Positions 34,901 to 44,324 of a stretch of 64,000 bases of DNA are shown here, piece by piece. The first letter of the stretch is position 1. Each line of letters begins with the position of its first letter. The translations under genes were made by a program, and so were the position numbers. The DNA is taken from positions 1-64,000 of the forward strand of contig NZ_AEJF01000127.1 in the NCBI RefSeq assembly GCF_001028175.1, in the 5' to 3' direction. Under the pieces are notes generated by a model. The model had not been told where the DNA came from and did no database searches. It was given only the letters and a program-made list of their open reading frames with translations. Source of the stretch: Caballeronia mineralivorans PML1(12). Its GTDB lineage: Bacteria; Pseudomonadota; Gammaproteobacteria; Burkholderiales; Burkholderiaceae.

Positions 34901-35462
34901 CTCGCACGGGGCCGCGCGAACCGGGTCACGATGCTTTGGCCGCGCTGCGGTTGCGGAAACAGCTTTGCCCTTCCCCGCTGAGTTTGCTCGATATGTTTTC
35001 GAAGCATGCGCACAGCTTTCTTCGCGTCGCCCCGGTCGCGTAGCGTCTGTCGGCGACAGACGATGGCCGGCCGACTTGAGTCACTCAAAAGGAAATTGTG
35101 AACAACGCTCCCAGCCGACATGATACGGTCCTCGGTCGACGTGAAATTCCGGCACTGTTTTACTTCTTTTTTATGAGTCTCCCCGATCTCTTGACCCGGC
35201 ATTTATCAGTCTTTACCTATATTTAGAACTAAAGACATATAAATTCGATGATGAAGACGGAATATGGACCTGCTTTTCATCGGCGCAATTATCGCCTTCC
35301 GGGCGCCTTCGTCAGCAATGGCGACCGGCTGCGATAGTTCAGGTGATTCGCTGTTCGAGCCAGGGCCGGGCTGACAGTGCAGTCCGTTGCACCGGTGATT
35401 TTTACGGAACGTTAGCATCGGTCTTGATAGCCTTGGATTGAGTGGCGGAAAACGGGAGCGAT
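34901..35462. other. Intergenic region without recognisable gene
   Basis: A perfect 8-bp stem CGTCTGTC/GACAGACG (35044-35062, GGC loop) is visible but not followed by a T-run. No coding frame beyond shadows. Confidence 0.4.
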
Positions 35463-36386
35463 ATGATGCACACACTGGCGGCCCTGCGGGCTCTTTTCGC
35501 ATCGGGCAAGCCCCCCGTCCACCGCCGGTCACGTCTCGCATCTGGCCGCAATGTGATGATGCATGTCACGCTCGACGCGCAGCACGCTACCCCGTTGCGT
35601 CAGGCTCTGATCCGCGATTGCGCCGGTCAGCCGTGGACCATTCGCCTCGTGCCTCTATACGGAACGGGCCGCGTGAGTCTATCGCTCTATCTCCCCAAGG
35701 AGGTAGTGAGCGGGGCGATTCAGCGAGTCGCGCATCTGGCACCGAATGCCGAGTTAGGGCAACTGTTTGAGATCCCTCATGCCCCCACCGAAGCCTGGCG
35801 GGATCTGATGCATCCCACGTCTCCTCCGAGTGTCGACCCGGCCGGTCAATCGGACGAAATGGCTTCTGGAAACGACACTCTTGCGCAACTGCTCGCCCGG
35901 GATCACGTCCTGCTCGGCCTGGACGTCGCTAACCGGGAGTCGCTTTTCGTGCACCTTGGCCGCTTCTGCGAACAACGCTTCGGGCTGCCGGCGGCGACCG
36001 TGATCGCAGGCCTCGAGGCGCGCGAATCGTTAGGCTCGACCGCGCTGGGTCAGGGGGTTGCCGTTCCGCACGGTCGAATCAAGGGGCTGCGCCGGGCCAT
36101 AACGTTGTATGTCCGTCCGACGACACCCATTCCGTTTGATGCGCCCGACGGAAATCCCGTGGGCGACGTGGTCGTGCTATTGGTCCCGGAATCGGCCAAC
36201 AGTACGCATCTGCATCTACTGGCTGACGTAGCGCAGCGCTTCTGCGACCACCACTTCCGGGAGCAACTCCATGCGTGTGTCGATGCACAGGCTGTGCTTC
36301 AGTTGTTCGTTGGCTACAATCCACCGGATGCTGAACGGGTCGGTTGTCGTCATGCAGCGGTCAATTCATTCGACAAGGGTCGATAG
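35463..36386 (+). CDS. PTS IIA-Ntr-like regulatory protein with extra N-terminal domain
   Basis: 307 aa soluble protein. Residues about 135-285 form a PTS EIIA domain of the nitrogen-regulatory (PtsN) class: LLARDHVLLGLDVANRESLF, then LGSTALGQGVAVPHGRI with the phosphorylatable His203, and VVLLVPESANSTHLHLLAD. The N-terminal about 120 residues (including VTLDAQHATPLRQALI and SLSLYLPKE) look like a small alpha/beta, possibly ACT-like, domain that canonical PtsN lacks. ATG 35463 is preceded by GGGAGCG. Likely a phosphorelay-regulated sensor; the partner is unknown. A 47-nt perfect hairpin directly follows its stop. Confidence 0.8.
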   Translation: MMHTLAALRALFASGKPPVHRRSRLASGRNVMMHVTLDAQHATPLRQALIRDCAGQPWTIRLVPLYGTGRVSLSLYLPKEVVSGAIQRVAHLAPNAELGQLFEIPHAPTEAWRDLMHPTSPPSVDPAGQSDEMASGNDTLAQLLARDHVLLGLDVANRESLFVHLGRFCEQRFGLPAATVIAGLEARESLGSTALGQGVAVPHGRIKGLRRAITLYVRPTTPIPFDAPDGNPVGDVVVLLVPESANSTHLHLLADVAQRFCDHHFREQLHACVDAQAVLQLFVGYNPPDAERVGCRHAAVNSFDKGR

Positions 36387-36433
36387 TGTTGATTTGCACG
36401 GAATCCTGGGTCAGGATTCCGTGCAAATCAACA
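36387..36433. terminator. Long perfect hairpin abutting stop codon
   Basis: Arms at 36387-36407 and 36413-36433 are perfectly complementary (21 bp) around the 5-nt loop GGGTC. The left arm reads TGTTGATTTGCACGGAATCC. The stem starts on the base after the stop codon of the IIA-like gene; no T-run follows. It lies between convergent genes, so it may terminate both directions, or may be a small mobile palindrome. Confidence 0.65.
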
Positions 36434-36523
36434 GTCCCTGTTCATCGAGTCATTCGCGAGACCGGTCGGCGCAACACAAGGACCTCGAGTACCAGACGGA
36501 CCTCGCGAGGATCATCTCCTCCG

Positions 36524-37489
36524 CTAGCCTTGCGCAGAACGTCCGGTTTCATCAAGCCACCGAACGATGTTCTGCACAGAATCGTTATAGAAGGTGCGAT
36601 ACAACTCCTTCGACACATAGCCGATATGCGGCGTCGCGAGCACGTTGAGCAATTCGCGCAGAGGGTGCGGATTGTCGAGCGGTTCGACGTCGTATACGTC
36701 CAGTGCGGCGCCGGCAATCTGACCGGTCGTAAGTGCCCCAAGCAGGGCGACGTGGTCGACGATCGGTCCCCTGGACGTATTGATCAGCCGGCTTGTGGGT
36801 TTCATCTGCGCGAGTTCCGTCGTGCCGACCAAACCTCGGGTTCGCTCGCTAAACCGCACGTGGATCGACAAGAAATCTGCCGTGGAGAACAGTACATCCT
36901 TGCTGACTAGCTGCACGCCCTTTTCCGCGGCACGCTCCGCGGTGAGGTTCTGACTCCACGCGATGACGTTCATTCTGAATGCCCGCCCGATGATGCCGAC
37001 AGCCGAGCCGATATGGCCAAGACCCAGCAATCCGAGCGTCTTACCCGCTAGTTCTTCGCCCAGCGAAAGCTGCCAGCCTCCCTCACGCACGGACTGATTC
37101 TCGAGGGGAATATTGCGGGCCATCGCGAGAATCAGCGCCCATGTCAGCTCGATCGTCGGCGTGGACGAATAGCCCGTATGACGAATTTCGATGCCGCGTT
37201 CCGCAGCAGCCTCCTGATCGATCGACGCATTCCCCGGGCCGGTCGAGGCAATTAGCTTCAGGTTCGGCAGGCTTTCGATGACCACGCGGGACAGCGGTGT
37301 GCGTTCTCGCATCACGCATACGACGTCGAATGGCTGCAGGCGTTGAATCAGATTCCCGATATCGGCGACGTGGTCGTTGAACACCGTAACGTCTGCCAGG
37401 TTCTCAAGGGGCGACCAGTCCGCCACGCTCAGCGCGACGTTCTGATAGTCGTCGAGGATTGCTACCTTGATAGGGAATTTGGGGTCCAT
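36524..37489 (-). CDS. D-2-hydroxyacid dehydrogenase (NAD-dependent)
   Basis: 321 aa. The Rossmann NAD motif GLLGLGHIGSAVGI is at about residues 152-165; catalytic Arg, Glu and His fall in RLINTSRGPIVDHVAL, ALDVYDVEPL and LATPHIGYV. Members oxidise or reduce D-2-hydroxyacids such as glycerate or phosphoglycerate-type substrates. It lies 180 bp downstream of, and in the same direction as, the LysR gene in an organic-acid locus, suggesting a role there. Substrate is not decidable. Confidence 0.93.
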   Translation of the reverse strand: MDPKFPIKVAILDDYQNVALSVADWSPLENLADVTVFNDHVADIGNLIQRLQPFDVVCVMRERTPLSRVVIESLPNLKLIASTGPGNASIDQEAAAERGIEIRHTGYSSTPTIELTWALILAMARNIPLENQSVREGGWQLSLGEELAGKTLGLLGLGHIGSAVGIIGRAFRMNVIAWSQNLTAERAAEKGVQLVSKDVLFSTADFLSIHVRFSERTRGLVGTTELAQMKPTSRLINTSRGPIVDHVALLGALTTGQIAGAALDVYDVEPLDNPHPLRELLNVLATPHIGYVSKELYRTFYNDSVQNIVRWLDETGRSAQG

Positions 37490-37671
37490 GTTGCGCGCTC
37501 CAGGAATTGAAAGGGTTAATACCTTGATCAGAACTTCCCTGAACGAATGCTAAGAAACCCGGCCCACGGCGTAAATCAATAAGTAGCGACGCCACCCATC
37601 GCGAACCGCGATGGCGCGCTAGCTCTATCAAACCGCGCGCTGTGCGGCTCGCCATCGACTTGCAACAGCCC

Positions 37672-38598
37672 TCATGACACGTTGCCTCGGTGCTTGTCGA
37701 GGTGATCGACCAGCATGCGCGCTGGAAGCGGCAGTGTGTCAAAATTGCGCGCGATTATTAACAGCGGCCGCAGCGACCACGGTTCGTCAAGCTCAACGAC
37801 GCGAAACGGTACCGAATGCATATAAGGTGTCACGCTTCCCTTGGGCAGCACACCAATGCCGAGACCCGCGCTGACCATGTTGCGCACTCCCTCGAAACTT
37901 GTCACCTCTATGCGCACGCGAAGCCGCCTGCCGGCACGCTCAGCGGCGGCGCGACACAATTTCGGAATGGACGTACCGTGCGGCATGCTGACAACGTCGT
38001 CCTCCAGAGCTTCCGCGAAGGTCACGCTTGTGCGCTCGACGAGCCGATGATCCGACGGCACGATCACGACCAGCTTATCGACGCTGTACGGACGCCACTG
38101 CAGATCGCCGAGGGAGTCCTCGCTGGCCGAGCAGATGCCGAGATCGGCGACGCCGCTTGCGATCGCCTGCACCACTTCATCGCTCGATTTCTCGACCATA
38201 TCGATCCGCACTTTCGGATTTGTGCGCAGGAAGGAGCGCAGCACGCCAGGCAGATACTGGACCATGGCGGTAAAGTTCACATAAATCCGGGCATGCCCCC
38301 TCAATCCTGCCGAATATTCAGACAGTTCGTCCGAAATTTGCTGCAGGTGTTCGCTCAGCCGCTTCGCATGATGATAAAGCGCCTCGCCCGCAGGCGTAGC
38401 TTGAACACCGCGGCTGTGCCGATACAGCAGTAGCGTGCCGGCGTCGTCTTCGAGATCTGATACGCGCTTACTGACGGCCGATGCCACGATGTGCGTGCGG
38501 GCTGCCGCCGCAGCAATGCTGCCCTCCTCGATGACAGCCACGAAAATGCGCAGGGACTCCATATCGAGTCGCAACGGCCGATCTGCTGAAACACGCAT
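37672..38598 (-). CDS. LysR-type transcriptional regulator
   Basis: 308 aa. N-terminal helix-turn-helix (LRIFVAVIEEGSIAAAAARTH and SAVSKRVSDLEDDAG), then an effector domain. It is divergent from an MFS transporter gene with a GTATTGAA...TTCAATAC palindrome in the 294-bp gap, and the D-2-hydroxyacid dehydrogenase gene follows on the same strand. It probably activates the divergent transporter-maleate-isomerase genes. Confidence 0.92.
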   Translation of the reverse strand: MRVSADRPLRLDMESLRIFVAVIEEGSIAAAAARTHIVASAVSKRVSDLEDDAGTLLLYRHSRGVQATPAGEALYHHAKRLSEHLQQISDELSEYSAGLRGHARIYVNFTAMVQYLPGVLRSFLRTNPKVRIDMVEKSSDEVVQAIASGVADLGICSASEDSLGDLQWRPYSVDKLVVIVPSDHRLVERTSVTFAEALEDDVVSMPHGTSIPKLCRAAAERAGRRLRVRIEVTSFEGVRNMVSAGLGIGVLPKGSVTPYMHSVPFRVVELDEPWSLRPLLIIARNFDTLPLPARMLVDHLDKHRGNVS

Positions 38599-38657
38599 CC
38601 TCGCTCCTTCGGGTTGGATATCCGGTCAGTTTGCACCCATCGCGTTTGGCGATGCCT

Positions 38658-38685
38658 GTATTGAACATTGAGAAGTTTTCAATAC
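38658..38685. promoter_or_regulatory. LysR-type operator candidate
   Basis: GTATTGAA (38658-38665) and TTCAATAC (38678-38685) are perfect inverse copies with a 12-nt spacer, 60 bp from the LysR start and about 208 bp before the transporter start. The size fits a LysR operator (T-N11-A style). Binding is inferred, not shown. Confidence 0.55.
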
Positions 38686-38892
38686 GCCCGGCAACCGGCA
38701 TCCTATGTGCCATGGAGTTCGATCCGCGCAGGACCATCGGTCAAGGCGCGGGGCCGGGCAGCGTGCATCGCGATTTTATGTCGAGGAGGCAACATTGTCC
38801 TGACCGCCGGGACATCAGCCTTTTCAGAAGCACAGGCCGGTGTACGGCGGGAACGCATGAAAGCTCTGTTGAAAATATGAAGGAGACGAAAG

Positions 38893-40245
38893 ATGGACCA
38901 CAAACAACTTGCTTTGAGCTCGCGAACTCACTGGTACGAGGGTCTCACGTCGATGCACTGGCGTGTGCTGAAGGCAAGCTTTCTCGGCTGGATTTTCGAC
39001 GGCTACGAGGCACTGGCACTCGTCGTTGTTCTTGGGCCGATGCTGCATTCGGTGCTGTCGCCGGCGCAAGCCGCGTCCCCCACGACTTACGCGGGTCTGG
39101 TAATCGGCATCACGTTGCTTGGCTGGGGGGCGGGCGGTCTGGTTGGCGGGATTCTCGCGGACTATGTCGGACGCAAGCGGATGATGCTCTGGTCCGTATT
39201 CCTCTATGCGGTGTTGTCGGGTTTGACTGCGTTCTCGCAAACCTTCTGGGTGTTGTGCGGGCTGCGTTTCCTGACTGGCCTCGCAATGGGCAGCGAATGG
39301 AGCACGGGCGTCGCGCTGCTGTCGGAAACCTGGCCGGAGCGGGCTCGTGCGAAAGGGGCGGGCTTCCTGCAATCGGGCTTCGGCTGGGGCACGCTGATCG
39401 CAGCGGTCGTGTGGTACGCGCTTTCGTCGGCGCATCCACTCGGTGCCGAAACCTGGCGGCTGATGTTCGTGCTTGGCGCAGTCCCGGCGTTCTTTGTGCT
39501 GTACATCCGCCGCGGGATCAACGAGTCGGAGAAATGGCAACGCGCGGTGAGCGAGAAACGCTGGAGTGCGACAAGCACCCAGCGGGTTGCGGGCGACGCA
39601 CCTGCATCCGGGAAGCGCCCCTTCACGCTCACACAACTGTTCAGTGAACTGGAAGCGCTGCGCCGCACGGTGCTTCTGCTGGTGCTGTCGATTGTTACGA
39701 CCGTCGGCTGGTGGGCCATTTCCAGTTGGCTGCCGACCTACACCGTGTCGCTCGCTAAAGCCGAGGGTATACGGGACGCCTTGTCGTGGGGCTCGAAGAT
39801 ATCGATCGCGTACACCATTGGCGCGATCGTGGCTTACATGATCGCAGGCTTCGTAGTAGATGCAATTGGCCGGCGGGCCTTCCTGTCGCTGACTTTCGTC
39901 GGTGCGTTGGTAACAACGTTTATCACGTACAAGCTCACGACGAGCGTCGAAGCGATGTTGGTCGTGGCCCCGATCAATGGCTTCTTCACCCTGGGCTGCG
40001 CCTATGTCTGGATGGCAATCTACCCATGCGAACTTTTCACCAGCAGCGTGCGTTCCACCGCGATCAGTTTCGTTTTCAATGCGGCGCGCCTGATCGCATG
40101 GGTCTTCCCAATCATTGCGGGCAGCATGATCAAATCGTTCGGCGGCGTGTCGCAGGCTGCTTTGGTACTCGGTTCGGTGTATCTGCTCGGCATCGTGCTG
40201 CCATGGTTCTTGCCTGAAACGCGTGGCGCAGGCATGCCGGACTGA
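38893..40245 (+). CDS. MFS transporter (aromatic/organic acid:H+ symporter type)
   Basis: 450 aa with 12 hydrophobic helices. The sequence has the metabolite:H+ symporter style: WIFDGYEALALVVV near the first helix, DYVGRKRMM after helix 2 (motif A), and GLRFLTGLAMGSEWSTGVALL in helix 4-5. Substrates of this branch are organic acids such as benzoate, shikimate or dicarboxylates. A maleate isomerase gene begins 45 bp downstream on the same strand, so import of maleate or a related acid is a reasonable guess. GGAGA lies upstream of the ATG. Confidence 0.9.
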   Translation: MDHKQLALSSRTHWYEGLTSMHWRVLKASFLGWIFDGYEALALVVVLGPMLHSVLSPAQAASPTTYAGLVIGITLLGWGAGGLVGGILADYVGRKRMMLWSVFLYAVLSGLTAFSQTFWVLCGLRFLTGLAMGSEWSTGVALLSETWPERARAKGAGFLQSGFGWGTLIAAVVWYALSSAHPLGAETWRLMFVLGAVPAFFVLYIRRGINESEKWQRAVSEKRWSATSTQRVAGDAPASGKRPFTLTQLFSELEALRRTVLLLVLSIVTTVGWWAISSWLPTYTVSLAKAEGIRDALSWGSKISIAYTIGAIVAYMIAGFVVDAIGRRAFLSLTFVGALVTTFITYKLTTSVEAMLVVAPINGFFTLGCAYVWMAIYPCELFTSSVRSTAISFVFNAARLIAWVFPIIAGSMIKSFGGVSQAALVLGSVYLLGIVLPWFLPETRGAGMPD

Positions 40246-40290
40246 GACAGCTCAGAATTTTGGATACCTAAAGTTATTTCGGAGAAGAAA

Positions 40291-41040
40291 ATGTCTCAAA
40301 ATTTTCGTATTGGACAGATCGTTCCAAGCTCAAATACGACCATGGAAACTGAAATTCCCGCCATGTTGCGTGCTCGTGAAGCGATCCGCCCCGAGCGGTT
40401 CACGTTCCATTCGAGCCGGATGAGAATGCACAAGGTCACGAAGGAGGAATTGGTAGCAATGAACAAGGAGGGCTTGCGTTGCGCGGCGGAACTCGCCGAC
40501 GCTCGTGTTGATGTCATGAGCACGGCATGCCTGGTCGCGATCATGGCGATGGGACCCGGATATCATCGGGAAACTGAACGCGAACTGTTGGAGGCTGCTC
40601 GTGCCAATCATTGCATGGCACCTGTCATGACCTCCGCGGGAGCTTTGGTAGAAGGTCTGAAGATCATGGGCGCTCGCCGGATTTCGCTTATGGCGCCGTA
40701 CATGCGGCCCTTGACCGACCTCGTTGTCGCTTATATCGAAAACGAAGGCATTGAAGTAATCGATTCCCTCTGCTTTGAGATTCCCGACAACCTTGAAGTC
40801 GGTCTGCGCGACCCGATGCAACTGGTCAACGACGTTCGGGGCCTGAACACGGAAGGCGCGGACGTAGTGGTGGCGTCCGCATGCGTCCAAATGCCCTCAT
40901 TGCCGGCGATTCAGCGCATTGAAGACATGCTGGGAATCCGCACCGTTTCGACTGCGGTATGCACCGTCCGGGGCATGCTGGATCGGCTCAAGCTTGAGCC
41001 GATCGTCCCTGGCGCGGGAGCGTTGCTTTCCGGCGCATGA
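40291..41040 (+). CDS. maiA: Maleate cis-trans isomerase
   Basis: 249 aa Asp/Glu racemase-superfamily enzyme. It is cofactor-independent, converting maleate to fumarate with two cysteines. Cys80 (STACLVAIM) and Cys198 (ASACVQMP) are 118 residues apart, the same spacing as the catalytic pair of known maleate isomerases. IGQIVPSSNTTMETEIP is the family's N-terminal signature. This step ends nicotinate and some aromatic degradation routes and feeds the TCA cycle. It is co-oriented with the upstream MFS transporter, with its own GGAG ribosome site. Confidence 0.88.
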   Translation: MSQNFRIGQIVPSSNTTMETEIPAMLRAREAIRPERFTFHSSRMRMHKVTKEELVAMNKEGLRCAAELADARVDVMSTACLVAIMAMGPGYHRETERELLEAARANHCMAPVMTSAGALVEGLKIMGARRISLMAPYMRPLTDLVVAYIENEGIEVIDSLCFEIPDNLEVGLRDPMQLVNDVRGLNTEGADVVVASACVQMPSLPAIQRIEDMLGIRTVSTAVCTVRGMLDRLKLEPIVPGAGALLSGA

Positions 41041-41085
41041 TCGGCAACGCAGTCGAACCGAAAGGCGGTGGTAGCGTGATGACAT

Positions 41086-41487
41086 TCACTCCTCGCATTG
41101 CACGTCCTGCTTTAGCACAACGATAATCACCGGGTATGTCCCCCGGTCGAGTTCCACGCGCGCGACCACGGCCATCGTCGCGCTGTCGATGTCGTCGTAC
41201 ACGCTGACTCTTTCATGCCGAAGGCTTGTGACACCGGTACAGCCAGACGCGCGACCCTCGTCGGAGACCTTGCATTGGATCGGGTTGTCTGCAAGGTAGC
41301 GATATTTGTCTCTGTCGGGGGTCGCAAGGTATTCACGAAAGCTCTGTGCCGATCCGCCAACGCCGGTAACAGACCCAATGGCGCACTGCTGTTTGGGTGT
41401 ATCGCTGCCCCCGGATGTTTCGGCTTTCGCGGCCGGGCTTGCGACCGCGATGACCGCTGCAAGTGTCGATGCAAGGAGGTATCTCAT
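41086..41487 (-). CDS. Hypothetical exported protein
   Basis: 133 aa from ATG 41487. A clear signal peptide (LLASTLAAVIAVASPAAKAE) is followed by a mature part with four Cys (CAIGS, CKVSD, SGCTG, VQCEE), which suggests disulfides. No family recognised. It is isolated between the maleate isomerase end and the response-regulator promoter. GTG 41499 is a 4-codon longer alternative; neither start has a strong ribosome site. Confidence 0.65.
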   Translation of the reverse strand: MRYLLASTLAAVIAVASPAAKAETSGGSDTPKQQCAIGSVTGVGGSAQSFREYLATPDRDKYRYLADNPIQCKVSDEGRASGCTGVTSLRHERVSVYDDIDSATMAVVARVELDRGTYPVIIVVLKQDVQCEE

Positions 41488-41767
41488 GGCGCAAATCACG
41501 GTTGTCGGTTCGAAGTGCTGGATTGTAATGGCATCTTGCCCAAGGGGTCTGAAAGCGACGAACGGCTGCTATTGCCAGACTCGAAGCGCGGTTCAGGGGC
41601 GGCGACGGAAGTTCGGCGCTACGAGAGGTGCATCATATCGCCTGCCCGTGGCACCGGTGCGCTGCGTGTACTATGCAATTTGAACACAGCGGATGATTGC
41701 TACGGATGTAGCATCATCCGCCGTGTAACTGCAGCTCGCCTCGAAAGCGGTTCTGGGAGACGATGAA

Positions 41768-42517
41768 ATGCGCGTACTGATCGTCGACGATCACGAGCTA
41801 TTCAGAGCCGGATTGGCGCTGCTACTGAGAGAGCTCTTTCCGAACATCGAGTTGCTGCACGCGAGCACGTTGTCGCAAGGCGTGAATCATGCTCTTGGCG
41901 AGCTCCTGAACATCGTTTTTCTCGATCTCGACCTTCCCGATGGCCACGGTTGCAACGCGCTTGCCGAATTGAAGGAGTCGCGACCATCGTTACCGGTGAT
42001 TGTGATATCGGCCGACGAGAGCGTGGAAACCATTAGTCGATGCATCGAACTTCGCGCCATGGGATACGTGCCCAAATCGTCGCCTCCTGAAGCGCTTCAT
42101 GCAGCAATAAGCGCGGTGCTTGCCGGGGGCGTATTCCTGCCCGCCTCCAGCATCGCAAGGCTCAGGCGTGACATGGGCACGGACGAGACTCCGGCAAATG
42201 GACCTGTGAAAGCGCAGTCGAGCGGTAATTCAGAAATGAGCAACGCATCCGAGCTGGGACTCACTCCGAGAGAGTTCGAAACGTTGGCGTGGCTGGTGCG
42301 CGGACTTCCCTCCAAGGCAATTGCGCTGAGAATGGGGATCGAGGACATTACGGTACGCAAATACGTCAGTCATCTGCTCGCGCATTTCAATCTGCGGCGC
42401 CGTACGGAGCTCATCGTCACGCTGGCGGATAGAGGGATCAAACTGGGCGTCCCACCGGTCACGGATCCCGCGCATGATCGAAGCCTGTCGGCTGTTGGGC
42501 GGCCACGAACCGACTGA
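41768..42517 (+). CDS. LuxR-family response regulator
   Basis: 249 aa. Receiver domain at the N-terminus (VLIVDDHELFRAGL, phosphoacceptor Asp53 in FLDLDLPDG, Lys in YVPKSSPPE), and a C-terminal LuxR helix-turn-helix (LTPREFETLAWLVRGLPSKAIALRM, DITVRKYVSHLLA). The ATG is 3 nt after a GGGAGACG ribosome site. Its last 59 bp overlap, on the opposite strand, the end of the hybrid kinase gene. The two are likely a regulatory pair; target genes unknown. Confidence 0.92.
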   Translation: MRVLIVDDHELFRAGLALLLRELFPNIELLHASTLSQGVNHALGELLNIVFLDLDLPDGHGCNALAELKESRPSLPVIVISADESVETISRCIELRAMGYVPKSSPPEALHAAISAVLAGGVFLPASSIARLRRDMGTDETPANGPVKAQSSGNSEMSNASELGLTPREFETLAWLVRGLPSKAIALRMGIEDITVRKYVSHLLAHFNLRRRTELIVTLADRGIKLGVPPVTDPAHDRSLSAVGRPRTD

Positions 42518-44324
42518 CTTCAGCGAGCGTGCTTTCCGGCGTGGAAGATTTCCGCAACAGCACGAACGGCTCGGCGAAATCGCGAAGTGCCCGAGGAGAC
42601 ACCAGTTCGCCTGTGATGAACGCGACGGGAAGCACGCCCGCCCAAGCGAAATGCTGCCTGATCCGTTCGGCAACCTCGATACCGGTCGGCCCGTCGCGAA
42701 GCCGGATGTCGGTGACGATGATGTCGGGTGCGCGGCCTTCATCGGCCAGAATCGCTTCGAATCCCGTCATCGACTCGGCAGCATCCACCAGTGCGCCAGC
42801 ACTGAGGAACAACCGGCGCAGGCCTTCGAGAACGGTCGGCTCATCGTCGCAGAGCAAGACGTATTTGCCCTTAAGGATGGACGTGCATGTGTCGCTCTTT
42901 TGATCGTCCGTCCCGATGACTGGTGCCATTTGCGATATCGGGGCGTACAGCGAAAAGCGCGATCCGCGCCCCTCGACCGACCAGAAACGCATGCTGTGCT
43001 TTGGCAGAATCCCGACAACCCGGTGGACTATAGACAGACCGAGCCCGAGGCCTTTCGAGCGATCGCGACCCGGGTTGTCGATCTGATAGTACTCGGCGAA
43101 TATCGCATCCCGATGCACGGGCGAGATACCGACGCCCGTGTCCCACACGTCTATGCGAAGCCGTTCCCCGATCTCCACCCAGCCGACAACGACACCACCC
43201 ACGGAGGTGTTCTTGATCGCATTCGATATGAAATTGGACAATACCCGCTTGAACAAAGAGCGGTCACTTTCAATGGCCGGTGGGCGGCGGCGATGCACGC
43301 TGATTCTGAATTCGATGCCCCGCGCCCTCGCCGGTTCAAGGTATTGCTCGAAAACCTCCGTCAGCACGTCCTGCGTATCGACCGGCGACAGGTGCGGGAT
43401 GTACGAGCCTAGTTCGCTATAGTCCTGAATATCCTTGAACATGTCGAGGATGTCGCGTGCCGTCTCCTCGATGACGTCGAGATCGTGACTTGCGGCGTGT
43501 TCATCTTCGAGTTTTATCTGCGCGCTACGGATGAAGAGGTTGATCGCGGCGAGGGGCTGCTGGATGTCGTGGTAGGCCGATGAGAAGAACCGTTCCTTCT
43601 CTTTAACGAGTTCTTTCATACGTTCATTTTGCTGGTTGACTGCGCGGGATGCCGCTTCAATGCGTGCCTTGGCTGCGCGCAACGTCCGCCGGAACACAAA
43701 TTCGCGCCGGGCAGCGAGTTCAAACTGAATGCAGACGACAATGCCAACGAGATACATGATAGACACCATAGTCCCGCGGGAAACCGTGTCGGCTGCCAGC
43801 GTGGAAACGTTACCCCATGGCCAAAGGTAAAGGCACAGTTCGGTAAGGTTGAAGGTAACAGCGCATAGTCCGACTAACCACGCTGCCGTGATTGCGCGAA
43901 GTCGAAACGACGTGAATATCACGAAAAGGATAAGCAAAAAACCGGGGAAAATTTCCCGGCCGGCCAGGGCCATCGGGTAAAGCATCATCAATCCCAATAG
44001 GGCCAACCAGCTGCTCAGCGTCCCTACACAAAGGCATCTGACAGCCCAGCGTTCGTCAAGGCCGCGCGGTCCCCACATCAACCATATCGGCACAGCCATA
44101 CCCACGACGCCTGCAAGGCGAACATAGCCAATGTCGAAGAGGATGCTGGGATCAAGCGCGTTCAGCAGCCACCAATCACGGCCAACAAACATGATCCACA
44201 TCAGTATGCTGCCGGCGCCAGCGAGCCTTCGTTGGCCCGCGTAGCGACGTGCATAGTCCATACGGAACGCACGTTCCAAAGCCGCCGACCTAAACTTCCG
44301 TACTACGAAGCCTGACGATCTCAT
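42459..44324 (-). CDS. Hybrid sensor histidine kinase with C-terminal receiver
   Basis: 621 aa. Five or six hydrophobic helices span residues 35-205 with no large periplasmic loop, so the sensor is within the membrane. Then a coiled coil, the dimerisation/phosphoacceptor site (FSSAYHDIQQPLAAI, His252), an ATPase domain (N-box near Asn368, DTGVGI at 395, GLGLGL at 425), and a receiver (LCDDEPTV, phosphoacceptor Asp539 in VTDI). The kinase likely uses an internal phosphorelay, and may also phosphorylate the convergent LuxR-type regulator. Both genes overlap at their 3' ends. Confidence 0.92.
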   Translation of the reverse strand: MRSSGFVVRKFRSAALERAFRMDYARRYAGQRRLAGAGSILMWIMFVGRDWWLLNALDPSILFDIGYVRLAGVVGMAVPIWLMWGPRGLDERWAVRCLCVGTLSSWLALLGLMMLYPMALAGREIFPGFLLILFVIFTSFRLRAITAAWLVGLCAVTFNLTELCLYLWPWGNVSTLAADTVSRGTMVSIMYLVGIVVCIQFELAARREFVFRRTLRAAKARIEAASRAVNQQNERMKELVKEKERFFSSAYHDIQQPLAAINLFIRSAQIKLEDEHAASHDLDVIEETARDILDMFKDIQDYSELGSYIPHLSPVDTQDVLTEVFEQYLEPARARGIEFRISVHRRRPPAIESDRSLFKRVLSNFISNAIKNTSVGGVVVGWVEIGERLRIDVWDTGVGISPVHRDAIFAEYYQIDNPGRDRSKGLGLGLSIVHRVVGILPKHSMRFWSVEGRGSRFSLYAPISQMAPVIGTDDQKSDTCTSILKGKYVLLCDDEPTVLEGLRRLFLSAGALVDAAESMTGFEAILADEGRAPDIIVTDIRLRDGPTGIEVAERIRQHFAWAGVLPVAFITGELVSPRALRDFAEPFVLLRKSSTPESTLAEVSRFVAAQQPTGFDHARDP

